45,906 bases of DNA from an uncultured Bacilli bacterium (lineage in GTDB: Bacteria > Bacillota_I > Bacilli_A > RF39 > UBA660), in assembly GCA_944358405.1 (NCBI GenBank), contig CALVQX010000039.1:1-45906 (forward strand). Direction: 5' to 3'. Positions 1 through 7,918 of this stretch are shown in pieces; position 1 is the stretch's first letter; every line of letters begins with the position of its first letter. Both the position numbers and the translations under genes were made by a program. The notes under the pieces were generated by a model. The model saw nothing but the letters and a program-made list of their open reading frames with translations, was not told where the DNA came from and did not search any database.

Positions 1-24
1 AGCAATTGCTTCTTTCCATATCCC

Positions 25-54
25 AAGAAAAAAGAATGGTTGATAATACCATTC
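25..54 (-). terminator. Terminator of the pilin-like gene
   Basis: On the minus strand a 7-bp stem (arms 34-40 and 48-54, loop 41-47) is followed by a T-rich run (25-33). It sits 15 bases past the stop of the pilin-like gene, as expected for an intrinsic terminator. Confidence 0.75.
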
Positions 55-69
55 CATTTTGCGATAATA

Positions 70-2421
70 CTACTTACAAGTCAACGTAATTGTTGTTCCA
101 AATGGTTGATAAGAATTTTGCTTAGGAGCTACTGAAGAAGCTTTTCCAGAACCTTTTTTAGTAACTTTAAACCCATTCGCTTCCAATTTTGTTTTAGCTT
201 GACTACAAGTAAGAACTTTATCAGCATCAGTATAAATTACTTTAGGAACTTTATAAGTAACTTCCTTTCCGATCGCTCTACCAGTATATTTAAAATCTAT
301 ATTCTCAAGATAAGTTGTATTACCAGCGGCATCCGTAATCTGAACATTCGTATAAGTACCAGTTGCACTATTATTACTACAAAAACCTTCACGACACAGC
401 GTACCACCAGGACAATCATTACGACTGAACTTACGATCTGTTATCTTAACCCCAGCTACTTTAATATTGTGACTATAAAAATTCTTATATCCAGATCCAG
501 CGACATCATCGGAATCATCAGTAATCTCCATAGTTGCACGATAAGAATATGTAGCACCACCGTCACAAAGTTTATTTCTCTGAGGAGAAAACTTAACTGT
601 AGGAGGCGCTATATCCACATAAATATTAGTAGAAGAACATTCCCTTGAATTACCAGCTTTATCATAAATAATAGGTTTCAAAGTTTTCATCGATTGAGAA
701 AGATTAGAAGAGTTATAAGTAATTGAACTTGGATTAGCCACACACCCACTTGTACTATCACTACATTTAATAGAAAGAGTTCTTTTTTTTGCCCAAGTTT
801 TACTTCCTCCAGTAATTTTTCCACAAGTTGGTGGCGTCTTATCAATTTTAACTGTAGTAGTACAGGTCTGTACATTTCCCGCCTTATCTACAACTTGACC
901 ATACCATTTAGTTCCAGAAGTTTCTGTAGTTTGCTCCCTTTTTCCCTCAGGATTTGAAGTATTATTCGTTGTATATCCCACAGCAGAAATTCCATAAGCA
1001 AAAACACCTGACATTGCATCATTCCTATTTAAGGTCACGGTAACATTAGATTTATACCAGCCATTATTTCCTGAAGTTCCAGATACAGATAAACTGCAAG
1101 TAGGATCTGTTTTATCAACTCGGACGGTCTGATTCGCAGGGCAAACGGTACAATTCCCAGCAGCATCACAAACTGACCCTGGAGAAAGATTCTTCCAATC
1201 TCCTTCCCAATCAATAACCCATGGTGAAGTATTTCCTGTACAACCACTTCCCCCTGTATCACTACATGTTCCAACTAATGTCCTACCCACATTAGTCCAA
1301 TCAGGATTTCCGCCACTAGAACTACAAGTTGGAAAATCCTTATCAACTTTAATATAATAGGCAGCACTCCAATCACTCTTATTTCCCAACTTATCGACTG
1401 CACGAATACAGAATTTATAATTGACAGAAGAAGAATAAGTATAAGAAGAATTCAACTTATTAGTTGCACTACCTGAACAATTAGTAGAATACTGATAATA
1501 ATCAATACCTGAGCCTGTATCAGTAGAATTGAAATTACCCCACCATAAATTTTCTTTCGTCCATGTACTACTATTCGTGTGATCATGAAGAGCGCCATTA
1601 GAATTATTAATTCGAACCTCAGAAGTTGGTATAGTAGGTACAGAATTATCTAATAAAAATTCTTTAGATATTACAGTATCTGAGGTATAATTACCAAAAA
1701 CATCCCTAACATTTATAGGTACGATTACTAAATAATAGGTTCCAGAAGCATTCTTTGGAGTAGAAACTTCAAAAGTTAGCTCAATATCTTTTCCTCTTTT
1801 ATTAGTAAAAGTCTTCGTCTTATAACTAGAAGGTTTTACACTTGGATCTGTAGTCCAACCATATTTATAAGAAATATTCTCATACAAACCATAAGCATCA
1901 CGTACTGCAATAGTAACATCAACACTCTTTTTCCAACCACTTGTTCCATTTGGAGATATTTCTATTTCTGGACCAATAGTATCTGCTGTATTATCACAAA
2001 CATCAAATTGCAAAGTACTATTGGAATAAACCTCCTCTCCATCTTTTTTACAAAGAATAGAATCCTCATAACGATATTCATCATTAATCTTATATACTCT
2101 GACAAAAGTCTGTGAATCGTTACAAGTAACCCCACTTTCATTAAAGTCTTTTAATAAAAGAGTATCCTCCATATCTTTATAAGGAACATCATAGCACCCA
2201 CTATTATTATTTCCAAAGATATCTTTAGAATAAGAATCAATATAAAGCTTAGCGGAAGAAAGCATAGAAGATTCGTAAGTTTTATATTTTGTTTCCCTAT
2301 TACTCTCTTGCAATCTACTAACAGCTGGCAAAGCTAAAGCTGTAATAATTCCCAAAATAGTAATAGTAACTAGCAATTCAACCAAAGTAAATCCCTTTTG
2401 TTTTTTTAAATTTATTCGCAT
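70..2421 (-). CDS. Large pilin-like (prepilin N-terminus) protein with Ig-like repeats and PASTA-like tail
   Basis: This 783-residue protein starts with a type IV prepilin leader. Basic residues are followed by KGFTLVELL and a hydrophobic helix (about residues 9-35), so a prepilin peptidase should cut after the Gly and methylate the Phe. After a short globular stretch (about 40-145) come several Ig-like repeats of about 80-100 residues. Three of their start motifs carry a Cys (DKDFPTC, DKTDPTC, DKTPPTC) and a last one lacks it (DIAPPTV). Cysteines are frequent. The last 65 or so residues (from VPKV to the C-terminal LTCK) look like a PASTA domain. Ordinary pilins are 120-180 residues, so this is a very long surface protein using a pilin-type anchor. 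The ATG has a GGTGGTG ribosome site 8 bases upstream. No pilus assembly genes are visible here. Its partners and function are unknown; adhesion is inference. Confidence 0.8.
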   Translation of the reverse strand: MRINLKKQKGFTLVELLVTITILGIITALALPAVSRLQESNRETKYKTYESSMLSSAKLYIDSYSKDIFGNNNSGCYDVPYKDMEDTLLLKDFNESGVTCNDSQTFVRVYKINDEYRYEDSILCKKDGEEVYSNSTLQFDVCDNTADTIGPEIEISPNGTSGWKKSVDVTIAVRDAYGLYENISYKYGWTTDPSVKPSSYKTKTFTNKRGKDIELTFEVSTPKNASGTYYLVIVPINVRDVFGNYTSDTVISKEFLLDNSVPTIPTSEVRINNSNGALHDHTNSSTWTKENLWWGNFNSTDTGSGIDYYQYSTNCSGSATNKLNSSYTYSSSVNYKFCIRAVDKLGNKSDWSAAYYIKVDKDFPTCSSSGGNPDWTNVGRTLVGTCSDTGGSGCTGNTSPWVIDWEGDWKNLSPGSVCDAAGNCTVCPANQTVRVDKTDPTCSLSVSGTSGNNGWYKSNVTVTLNRNDAMSGVFAYGISAVGYTTNNTSNPEGKREQTTETSGTKWYGQVVDKAGNVQTCTTTVKIDKTPPTCGKITGGSKTWAKKRTLSIKCSDSTSGCVANPSSITYNSSNLSQSMKTLKPIIYDKAGNSRECSSTNIYVDIAPPTVKFSPQRNKLCDGGATYSYRATMEITDDSDDVAGSGYKNFYSHNIKVAGVKITDRKFSRNDCPGGTLCREGFCSNNSATGTYTNVQITDAAGNTTYLENIDFKYTGRAIGKEVTYKVPKVIYTDADKVLTCSQAKTKLEANGFKVTKKGSGKASSVAPKQNSYQPFGTTITLTCK

Positions 2422-2464
2422 ATATATAACACCACCAAAATCTAAAATACACTATCCTAATAAC

Positions 2465-2494
2465 ATAATACACCATTTCCATATAAAAAAACAA
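2465..2494 (-). promoter_or_regulatory. Candidate promoter of the pilin-like gene
   Basis: On the minus strand TTGTTT (2489-2494) and TATTAT (2465-2470) are separated by 18 bases, upstream of the ATG at 2421. The match to the housekeeping sigma consensus is fair. Confidence 0.45.
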
Positions 2495-2580
2495 GAGAAA
2501 TTTGAAATAGTATAAGAAAAATTTTGACAAAATTAAAGCAATTTTTTATGCTAAAAATTATAAAAATTAACTTAACTATT

Positions 2581-2760
2581 CTAAATAATTTCTACCTCTT
2601 CTTCTTTCGAAACTACAGAATCTTCAGAAGGAAAAAGAACGCTAACATCATCGGTCAAAGGAAAAGAAGGATGCTTTCTTTTTTCTAAAAGAATAAAAAT
2701 TACTCCGACAACAAAAGAAACAAAAAAGATAAAAATCAAAATAAAATAAAATATCTTCAT
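2581..2760 (-). CDS. Small single-pass membrane protein, unknown
   Basis: This 59-residue protein has one strongly hydrophobic helix at the N-terminus (residues 1-25), then a basic EKRKH stop-transfer stretch. A short acidic, Val-rich tail would face the cytoplasm. I chose the ATG at 2760 because AAGGTGG lies just upstream; an in-frame ATG at 2778 has no ribosome site. A TATAAT (2785-2790) between this gene and the rseP terminator suggests its own promoter. I do not recognise a family. Confidence 0.6.
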   Translation of the reverse strand: MKIFYFILIFIFFVSFVVGVIFILLEKRKHPSFPLTDDVSVLFPSEDSVVSKEEEVEII

Positions 2761-2799
2761 CAAAAACCACCTTATCATAAATTGATTATAATAGAAATT

Positions 2800-2836
2800 A
2801 AAAAAAGAAAAAAGAGTAAATTTTTAATTTTACTCT
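2800..2836 (-). terminator. Terminator of the uppS-cdsA-rseP operon
   Basis: On the minus strand an 8-bp stem (arms 2829-2836 and 2813-2820) overlaps the rseP stop codon. A long T-rich run follows (2800-2812). Confidence 0.7.
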
Positions 2837-3887
2837 AAAATAATTTCAAAATATCATTAAATGTAACAAATATCATAAGCAACATAAGTAAAAACAAACC
2901 GACAGTATGAATCATATTTTCTGTCTCAGGAGCAACAGGAGATCCTTTAATTTTCTCGATAATTATAAATAGAATGTGTCCTCCATCAAATGCTGGCAAT
3001 GGCAATAAATTAAGAAACCCAACATTAATACTTAAAAAAGCAACTAAATACAAAACACTAGCAACTCCTGCTTTCGTCTGTTCCCCAACGATAGAATAAA
3101 TACCAACTGGACCACTTAATTGATTTAATTTAATTCCTCCCGTAAATAAATAACCTACAGTAACTACCATTTGCTTAAAAATAGATCCTGTTTTACGAAC
3201 CGTATAATTAAGTGCATTAACAAATCCATATGTTTTCTCTTGTTGCATTCCAATGCCATAGCGATAGACAACCTGACCATCTTCTTCTATTTTTGTTGGC
3301 TTCACTTTATAAGTAACAACTTCTCCATCTTCTTTTTCTACACGAATACTAGTTTTCTTCGCCGGATCCGCAACAGCTAAATATAAAGACATATCATCAC
3401 TAGTCGAAATATCATGACCATTAATCTCTAAAACCAAATCATTTTTACTCAAACCTGCCTTTTCCGCAGCAGATCCCTCTTCAATAGAAGAAATCACCGG
3501 ATTCATCGTTGTTCCTCCCCAGATAAGAGCAATCAAAAATAGAATCAGAATAGCTGAAATAAAGTTATTTCCAGCTCCAAAAAACATAATCAAAAAACGT
3601 TGAAAACACGATTTTGATTGAAGCCTTCGATCTTTAGGAACTTTTTTTAAATCATCATCATCGACATCTTCTCCAGCCAACTGACAGAAACCACCGATAG
3701 GGATCGCTCTAATAGTATACTCCGTTTCTTTTCCCTTTTTACTAAATAGCTTAGGCCCCATACCAAGAGCAAACTCATAAACATAAACCCCTGTAATTTT
3801 AGCAAAAATAAAATGCCCAAATTCATGTACAAAAACAATAAATCCTAAAATTAAAATAAATAAAAGTAAATTTAAAAGAAATGTCAA
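2835..3887 (-). CDS. rseP: RseP/RasP site-2 intramembrane zinc metalloprotease
   Basis: This M50 protease cuts anti-sigma factors and leftover signal peptides inside the membrane. The first helix carries the zinc-binding motif HEFGH. A PDZ domain lies in the middle (about residues 120-210). The C-terminal helices carry LPAFDGGH, which holds the third zinc ligand (family form: LDGG). About four membrane segments and 350 residues are normal for the family. The start is a TTG at 3885-3887: a perfect TAGGAGGGAT lies 6 bases upstream and overlaps the cdsA stop, giving MTFLLNLLLF. A longer reading from a TTG at 3911 would bury the ribosome site in the coding region. It is the last gene of uppS-cdsA-rseP; the dxr gene found between cdsA and rasP in B. 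subtilis is absent. Confidence 0.95.
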   Translation of the reverse strand: MTFLLNLLLFILILGFIVFVHEFGHFIFAKITGVYVYEFALGMGPKLFSKKGKETEYTIRAIPIGGFCQLAGEDVDDDDLKKVPKDRRLQSKSCFQRFLIMFFGAGNNFISAILILFLIALIWGGTTMNPVISSIEEGSAAEKAGLSKNDLVLEINGHDISTSDDMSLYLAVADPAKKTSIRVEKEDGEVVTYKVKPTKIEEDGQVVYRYGIGMQQEKTYGFVNALNYTVRKTGSIFKQMVVTVGYLFTGGIKLNQLSGPVGIYSIVGEQTKAGVASVLYLVAFLSINVGFLNLLPLPAFDGGHILFIIIEKIKGSPVAPETENMIHTVGLFLLMLLMIFVTFNDILKLF

Positions 3888-3897
3888 ACTATCCCTC

Positions 3898-4698
3898 CTA
3901 TATAATACCAAGTACGATTATAAATGCTAAAGCTACAAAAATTAAACTATCAAATCGATCTAGAATTCCACCATGACCAGGAATAAGTTCAGAGAAATCT
4001 TTCTGACCATAATATCTCTTGATAGAAGAAAAAACCAAATCTCCTAATTGACCAATACATGCCAAAAAGAAAGTAATAAAAATCAACAAAACTAAAGGAA
4101 GCATTGGATTAATCACTGTTGTATAAAAGGCAACTGCTACAATAGTTCCCATTAAAGTTCCTCCTACAAATCCCTCGATTGTTTTTTTAGGAGAAATAGT
4201 AGGTGCTAACTTTGTTTTGCCAACTAGCATCCCCGTAAGTAAAGCAAAAGTATCTGTGATTGTAGTTATCAATAATAAATATATGATATAGTTAACATCA
4301 AAATTACGCGTGATAATTAACAAATTAAAGCTAAGACCTACAAACAAAATACAACCTACTAAATACAAAGCATCATTTAAATTATATTTTCCTGAGTCAT
4401 TAATAAATATCATAGGAGTCAAAAAAGCAAAAATCATAAAGGCCATAACCCTATAATCCACATAATAACTAAATTCAATAGAAGAAAAATTACTCATAGA
4501 AAAAAAGATAACCATTAAATAGGCAAAGACTTTAATTAAAAAAGGAAATTCCCTTTTTGTTTCACGAATATGAATTAATTCATATAATCCCAACATAGAA
4601 AGAAACGACATAAATATTGCAAAAGCTTTTCCACCAACAATCAAAAAAGGCAAAAATACCGCAATCATTAAAATAGCACTAAAAATTCTTTTTTTCAT
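3898..4698 (-). CDS. cdsA: Phosphatidate cytidylyltransferase
   Basis: CdsA makes CDP-diacylglycerol from phosphatidic acid and CTP, the branch point for phospholipid synthesis in the membrane. The 266-residue protein is almost entirely membrane helices. Near the C-terminus (about residues 215-250) it has the family signature: SSIKRYYGQKDF, then PGHGGILDRFDS, containing the metal and substrate-binding Asp residues. It starts one base after the uppS stop. Its own stop overlaps the rseP ribosome site, so the three genes are translationally coupled. Confidence 0.96.
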   Translation of the reverse strand: MKKRIFSAILMIAVFLPFLIVGGKAFAIFMSFLSMLGLYELIHIRETKREFPFLIKVFAYLMVIFFSMSNFSSIEFSYYVDYRVMAFMIFAFLTPMIFINDSGKYNLNDALYLVGCILFVGLSFNLLIITRNFDVNYIIYLLLITTITDTFALLTGMLVGKTKLAPTISPKKTIEGFVGGTLMGTIVAVAFYTTVINPMLPLVLLIFITFFLACIGQLGDLVFSSIKRYYGQKDFSELIPGHGGILDRFDSLIFVALAFIIVLGII

Positions 4699-4699
4699 A

Positions 4700-5404
4700 T
4701 TAACCTCCGAACTTTCTATTTCTTTGATTAAATTCTACAATAGCTTTATCAAACTCTTCTGTATTAAAATCAGGAAATAAAACATCAGTAAAATAAAATT
4801 CAGCATAACTAGATTGATACAACATAAAATTACTCAGTCTCAGTTCACCACTAGTTCGAATCACAAAATCTAAAGGTGGTAAATCTTGATATAAATGATG
4901 CTGAATAAATTCTGGATCAATATCATCCAATTCAATTTTCCCATCTTTATAATCTTGACACAACTGCTTTGTCATATCAACAATTTCACTTTGACTCCCA
5001 TAATTTAGGCAGATATTTAAAACCGCACCAGTATTATTACATGTTTTTTCAGAAACATAATTCATAGCCTGTAAAACTTTCTTCGGTAAAGGAAAAACTC
5101 TTCCAGAAAAAACAACACGAATATTATGATCCATAATTGTTTGAAATTCTCCTTTAAAAAGAGTAACAAACAAATTCATTAAAAAATCAACTTCTTTTTT
5201 TTCACGCTTAAAATTTTCAGTAGAAAAAGCATACAAAGAAACATACTCTACTCCAACAGATGCCATATGCAAACACAACTCTTTTAAATTATCAGCACCT
5301 GCTCGATGTCCCATGCTACGAATTAATCCTCTTTTTTTAGCCCAACGGCCATTACCATCCATAATAATACCAACATGCTTAGGAATTATTAAATTATCAT
5401 CCAT
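4700..5404 (-). CDS. uppS: Undecaprenyl diphosphate synthase (cis-prenyltransferase)
   Basis: UppS condenses isopentenyl diphosphate onto farnesyl diphosphate to give the C55 lipid carrier for peptidoglycan and teichoic acids. The 234 residues match the usual length. The pyrophosphate-binding HVGIIMDGNGRWAKKRG motif is at residues 10-26, HRAG follows, then SLYAFSTENFKR. The C-terminal substrate motif DFVIRTSGELRLSNF is intact. A GAGGTAGAG ribosome site precedes the ATG. It heads the uppS-cdsA-rseP operon. Confidence 0.97.
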   Translation of the reverse strand: MDDNLIIPKHVGIIMDGNGRWAKKRGLIRSMGHRAGADNLKELCLHMASVGVEYVSLYAFSTENFKREKKEVDFLMNLFVTLFKGEFQTIMDHNIRVVFSGRVFPLPKKVLQAMNYVSEKTCNNTGAVLNICLNYGSQSEIVDMTKQLCQDYKDGKIELDDIDPEFIQHHLYQDLPPLDFVIRTSGELRLSNFMLYQSSYAEFYFTDVLFPDFNTEEFDKAIVEFNQRNRKFGG

Positions 5405-5421
5405 AACTCTACCTCACTAAC

Positions 5422-5427
5422 ATTATA
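5422..5427 (-). promoter_or_regulatory. Candidate -10 box of the uppS operon
   Basis: TATAAT lies 18 bases upstream of the uppS ATG, in the gap after the khpA terminator. No good -35 box is seen at 17-18 bases (TTTCTT), so the call rests on the -10 and the position. Confidence 0.4.
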
Positions 5428-5438
5428 TAATAAAGAGC

Positions 5439-5465
5439 AAAAAAAAGAAAGTAAAAACTACTCTC
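5439..5465 (-). terminator. Terminator of rpsP-khpA
   Basis: On the minus strand a 7-bp stem with one G-U pair (arms 5459-5465 and 5447-5453) starts at the khpA stop codon. Eight T residues follow. Confidence 0.7.
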
Positions 5466-5713
5466 TAAAACTTATCAATATCAATTTTTATATACTTATT
5501 ATCCTTTAAACTGCTACTTGCCTGTACTAACGTACGAATTGCGTTTGCACATTTCCCACCTTTTCCAATAACACGACCCATATCTTCAGAGTCTACAATA
5601 ACCTGAATAAGCATCACATTTTCTTCTTCCGTAGGAAATTCTTTCACACTAACAGCATCTGTATTTACTACTAAAGATTTTACAATCTCTTCTGTCAAAG
5701 TAACCAAATCCAT
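5465..5713 (-). CDS. khpA: KhpA, KH-domain RNA-binding protein
   Basis: This 82-residue single KH-domain protein has the GxxG loop as VIGKGGK in the motif DMGRVIGKGGKCANAIR. In other Firmicutes KhpA pairs with KhpB and binds many small and messenger RNAs, affecting cell division and elongation. The ATG at 5713 is chosen because it starts one base after the rpsP stop and gives the family N-terminus MDLVTLTEEIV. A longer in-frame reading would run back into rpsP. The rpsP-khpA order (often followed by rimM-trmD) is conserved; here a terminator follows instead. Confidence 0.93.
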   Translation of the reverse strand: MDLVTLTEEIVKSLVVNTDAVSVKEFPTEEENVMLIQVIVDSEDMGRVIGKGGKCANAIRTLVQASSSLKDNKYIKIDIDKF

Positions 5714-5714
5714 A

Positions 5715-5990
5715 TTAGTTACCCTTCTTTTCTTTAGAATCAGCATACTTTTTCATAATACCAGCTTTACTAAACAAACTTCTAACAGTATCTGTTGGAA
5801 GTGCACCTTGATTTAGCCATTTCATAGCTAGTTCTTCATCAATTCTTACCTGACAATCACCCACTGGAGAATAAGTACCAATCAATTCAAGATACTGTCC
5901 ATCTCTAGGACGTCTAGAATCTGTAGCAACAATACGATAAGTAGGTTTCTTTTTAGCACCCATTCTTGTTAATCTGATTTTTACTGCCAT
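5715..5990 (-). CDS. rpsP: 30S ribosomal protein S16
   Basis: This 91-residue protein has the S16 signature [20 protein letters not shown], followed by [16 protein letters not shown]16 binds 16S rRNA and helps assembly of the 30S subunit. It is first in the rpsP-khpA operon, behind the strongest promoter in the window (6022-6050). Confidence 0.98.
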   Translation of the reverse strand: MAVKIRLTRMGAKKKPTYRIVATDSRRPRDGQYLELIGTYSPVGDCQVRIDEELAMKWLNQGALPTDTVRSLFSKAGIMKKYADSKEKKGN

Positions 5991-6021
5991 ATATTTCCCT
6001 CCATTTCTAATTCACTTCAAT

Positions 6022-6050
6022 ATTATAATATGCAAAAAAAAAACTGTCAA
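6022..6050 (-). promoter_or_regulatory. Consensus sigma-A promoter of rpsP-khpA
   Basis: TTGACA (6045-6050), 17 bases, TATAAT (6022-6027) on the minus strand: both boxes match the housekeeping consensus exactly. Transcription would begin near 6015, about 25 bases before the rpsP ATG. Confidence 0.9.
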
Positions 6051-6061
6051 CCTTTTTTTGA

Positions 6062-6370
6062 TAACAGCTATCATTTGTAGATGTGTTTCGTTTCCAAAGA
6101 CTTAGATAATTCCTCTTTAATTACCAGGGCATTCATCATTTACAAAAAATCTTCTCTCAGGCAATGTCCCATCAAACTAATACCTAGCATCTTTAGTGCA
6201 AAACCATTTGAAACTTCACCGACAACGATAGAAGTTCAAACATCACAAAATCTCTCTAATTTTTCTTCATTAGGATGAAAAACAAAAGAAACATGTCCAA
6301 CACTACTCTCATAAACTATTTAAATCAACAATATGATCCTTCCATATCCCCTCACCTTAAAAAGGATAAT
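6062..6370 (-). pseudogene. Remnant of an unrecognised protein gene
   Basis: Read on the minus strand this gene-free stretch gives protein-like segments broken by stops and one frameshift: GEGIWKDHIVDLNS; then, in another frame, ESSVGHVSFVFHPNEEK, a stop, SIVVGEVSNGFALKML up to a second stop, and MMNALVIKEELSKSLETK. The composition looks like real protein rather than random AT-rich translation, and an AAGGTGAGGGG ribosome-site-like sequence lies at its upstream end. I do not recognise the family. It may be a gene that decayed in place. Confidence 0.4.
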
Positions 6371-6378
6371 AAGAAAAA

Positions 6379-7212
6379 TCATCTTTTCTGATATACATAA
6401 TAAGAAGGAAGATAATCATCTAATAACGAAGAATAACGACACTTCCCATCTAAAAAGAGAAATTTCTCCTCAAAAATTTCTCTTTCTATAAAGTGAAACG
6501 AATAAGGTTCATGCCAATTTTTTAAATAGGAACAAACAACAATCCCATTTTCTTTCAAAAGAGAATATAAATTATCACGACAAATAATTAACTTAGATAT
6601 ATCAGAGTTACTATAATCCAAAATATTAGATAAGATCACAGTATCATATTGCTTTTCCACATTCATAGGAGTAAAAATATTTTGACATGAAAAAGGAAGT
6701 GCTTTCTCAGAAAGAACAGAAAGTAATCCTTGAGGATCTTTAGAAAAAGGAACTTTAGCAGAAAAAGTAACTGGATGAAATAACTTAGTTCTCATCAACG
6801 GATCATATCTCTCTAATAAAGTAGAGAAAAACTTTTTTGCAGCTTCTTCCTGTTCAAAACGAATTGGTACCTGTTCTAACAAAACGTCCAAATAAAAATT
6901 ATTATAATCCTGAGGATTTAATTCTAAAGACATTTCTAAAGCCCATTTTCTCAAATAATAGTAATACTTCGTCAACGGATTTACATCAAATGTATCAACA
7001 GAATGTGCTCCCTGGTAACAGCAAGAAAAATATTGGTCAGAAGAAGCCAAAACACTTAAAACATCTTGATCATAAACATCGAAATTTGAAAACAAAAAAG
7101 AAAGATCTTCATTAGTACGAGCATAAAGTCTAGGCAAATCTCTATCTAAAGATCCCCAGTCAGTAGAAATAAGTTTTTCCGCGATAAAAAGATCTTGTGC
7201 AATTTTTTCCAT
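6379..7212 (-). CDS. SAM-methyltransferase-like protein, unknown role
   Basis: This 277-residue protein looks like a divergent class I methyltransferase fold. A central segment (about residues 60-95) reads VLASSDQYFSCCYQGAHSV, followed by DTFDVNPLTKYYYYLRKWA; it resembles the nucleotide-binding loop and acidic strand end of DUF3419/BtaA-like proteins. A later YDTVILSNILDYS (about 200) fits the motif IV strand, and NGIVVCSYLKNW a later strand. The ATG at 7212 is chosen because a full promoter (7238-7266) lies directly upstream. An upstream TTG reading to 7266 would start inside that promoter. It is downstream of and codirectional with cotE. Substrate unknown. Confidence 0.6.
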   Translation of the reverse strand: MEKIAQDLFIAEKLISTDWGSLDRDLPRLYARTNEDLSFLFSNFDVYDQDVLSVLASSDQYFSCCYQGAHSVDTFDVNPLTKYYYYLRKWALEMSLELNPQDYNNFYLDVLLEQVPIRFEQEEAAKKFFSTLLERYDPLMRTKLFHPVTFSAKVPFSKDPQGLLSVLSEKALPFSCQNIFTPMNVEKQYDTVILSNILDYSNSDISKLIICRDNLYSLLKENGIVVCSYLKNWHEPYSFHFIEREIFEEKFLFLDGKCRYSSLLDDYLPSYYVYQKR

Positions 7213-7237
7213 AATAATAACACCCCGAATGAGTGTT

Positions 7238-7266
7238 ATTCTAGCATAGTTCAACGAACTTGTCAA
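7238..7266 (-). promoter_or_regulatory. Promoter of the methyltransferase-like gene
   Basis: TTGACA (7261-7266), 17 bases, TAGAAT (7238-7243) on the minus strand, with an extended TGC just before the -10. It shows that the gene starts at 7212 and is transcribed separately from cotE. Confidence 0.85.
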
Positions 7267-7271
7267 AAAAC

Positions 7272-7814
7272 CTAAAAGTTAGTATTTTCAATATAGTCTT
7301 CATGTACTTCTTGATCAATATGTTCTACTTGTTCTTCTATTTTAGACTCCTCCACAATTTCATCCCATGGATCTTCTTCTTGATTTGCTTCTATTTTCAC
7401 TTTGATATCTCCTACTAATTCAATTCCTAACTCCTTTTCAATAGTATAATTAATATTATCCCCATCAATATCTACTTTAACACAACTCGGTTGTTTCAAA
7501 CTACGAACGATAATCTCCTCACCAGAAGTCTCCTCTTCTCTAGGACGCATATTAACAACTTCTGTATAACGTTTTGTCTCACGAACAACCTCTGTTTTTG
7601 TATCATTATCATAAGAATACCAAATATTAACATCATAACTACCATCAATTCTAATCTGATCTCCATTTTTTACTCCATTAAAATTATGATTAATGACCCA
7701 ACAACCTAAAATAGTAGATGGATGATTATCTACATGTACACTACTCTGAGTCGTAAAAAGTTTTTTCCCTTTTGCAATTACAGCCTTAGTAACAATTTCT
7801 CTATAATTAGCCAT
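7272..7814 (-). CDS. cotE: Outer spore coat morphogenetic protein CotE
   Basis: CotE directs outer coat assembly on the forespore surface. The 180 residues match the B. subtilis length. The N-terminus MANYREIVTKAVIAKGKKLF, the block STILGCWVINHNF and the block DVNIWYSYDNDTKTEV are close to the known protein, and the acidic Glu/Asp-rich C-terminal tail is also typical. AAGGAGG precedes the ATG by 7 bases. It lies downstream of miaB and ymcA as in B. subtilis, but a plus-strand gene separates it from them. A CATACATTA element upstream suggests mother-cell sigma control. Confidence 0.93.
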   Translation of the reverse strand: MANYREIVTKAVIAKGKKLFTTQSSVHVDNHPSTILGCWVINHNFNGVKNGDQIRIDGSYDVNIWYSYDNDTKTEVVRETKRYTEVVNMRPREEETSGEEIIVRSLKQPSCVKVDIDGDNINYTIEKELGIELVGDIKVKIEANQEEDPWDEIVEESKIEEQVEHIDQEVHEDYIENTNF

Positions 7815-7832
7815 ACGTACCCCTCCTTAATT

Positions 7833-7841
7833 TAATGTATG
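7833..7841 (-). promoter_or_regulatory. Candidate sporulation-type -10 element of cotE
   Basis: CATACATTA on the minus strand fits both the sigma-E (CATACAnT) and sigma-K (CATAnnnTA) -10 patterns. The -35 side is not convincing and the distance to the ribosome site is short, so this is tentative. Confidence 0.35.
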
Positions 7842-7887
7842 CAAAAACAATAGATATTTGACTATTATTTTATTTTTTCTTAATTTA

Positions 7888-7896
7888 TGTTATCCT
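7888..7896 (+). promoter_or_regulatory. Candidate extended -10 box for the phospholipase-like gene
   Basis: TGTTATCCT (TGn plus TATCCT) lies 23 bases before the ATG at 7919, with AGGAGG between. No strong -35 at 17 bases; a TTGACT at 7858-7863 is too far from this box. Confidence 0.4.
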
Positions 7897-7918
7897 AAAC
7901 ATAGGAGGTAGATAAAAT

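Noticed and set aside
199..648. 149-codon plus-strand open frame
   Set aside because: Antisense to the C-terminal part of the pilin-like gene; low-complexity Ile/Ser/Thr translation.
7213..7266. Longer N-terminus for the methyltransferase-like protein
   Set aside because: The extension consists of the promoter boxes TTGACA and TAGAAT, so it cannot be translated from that transcript.
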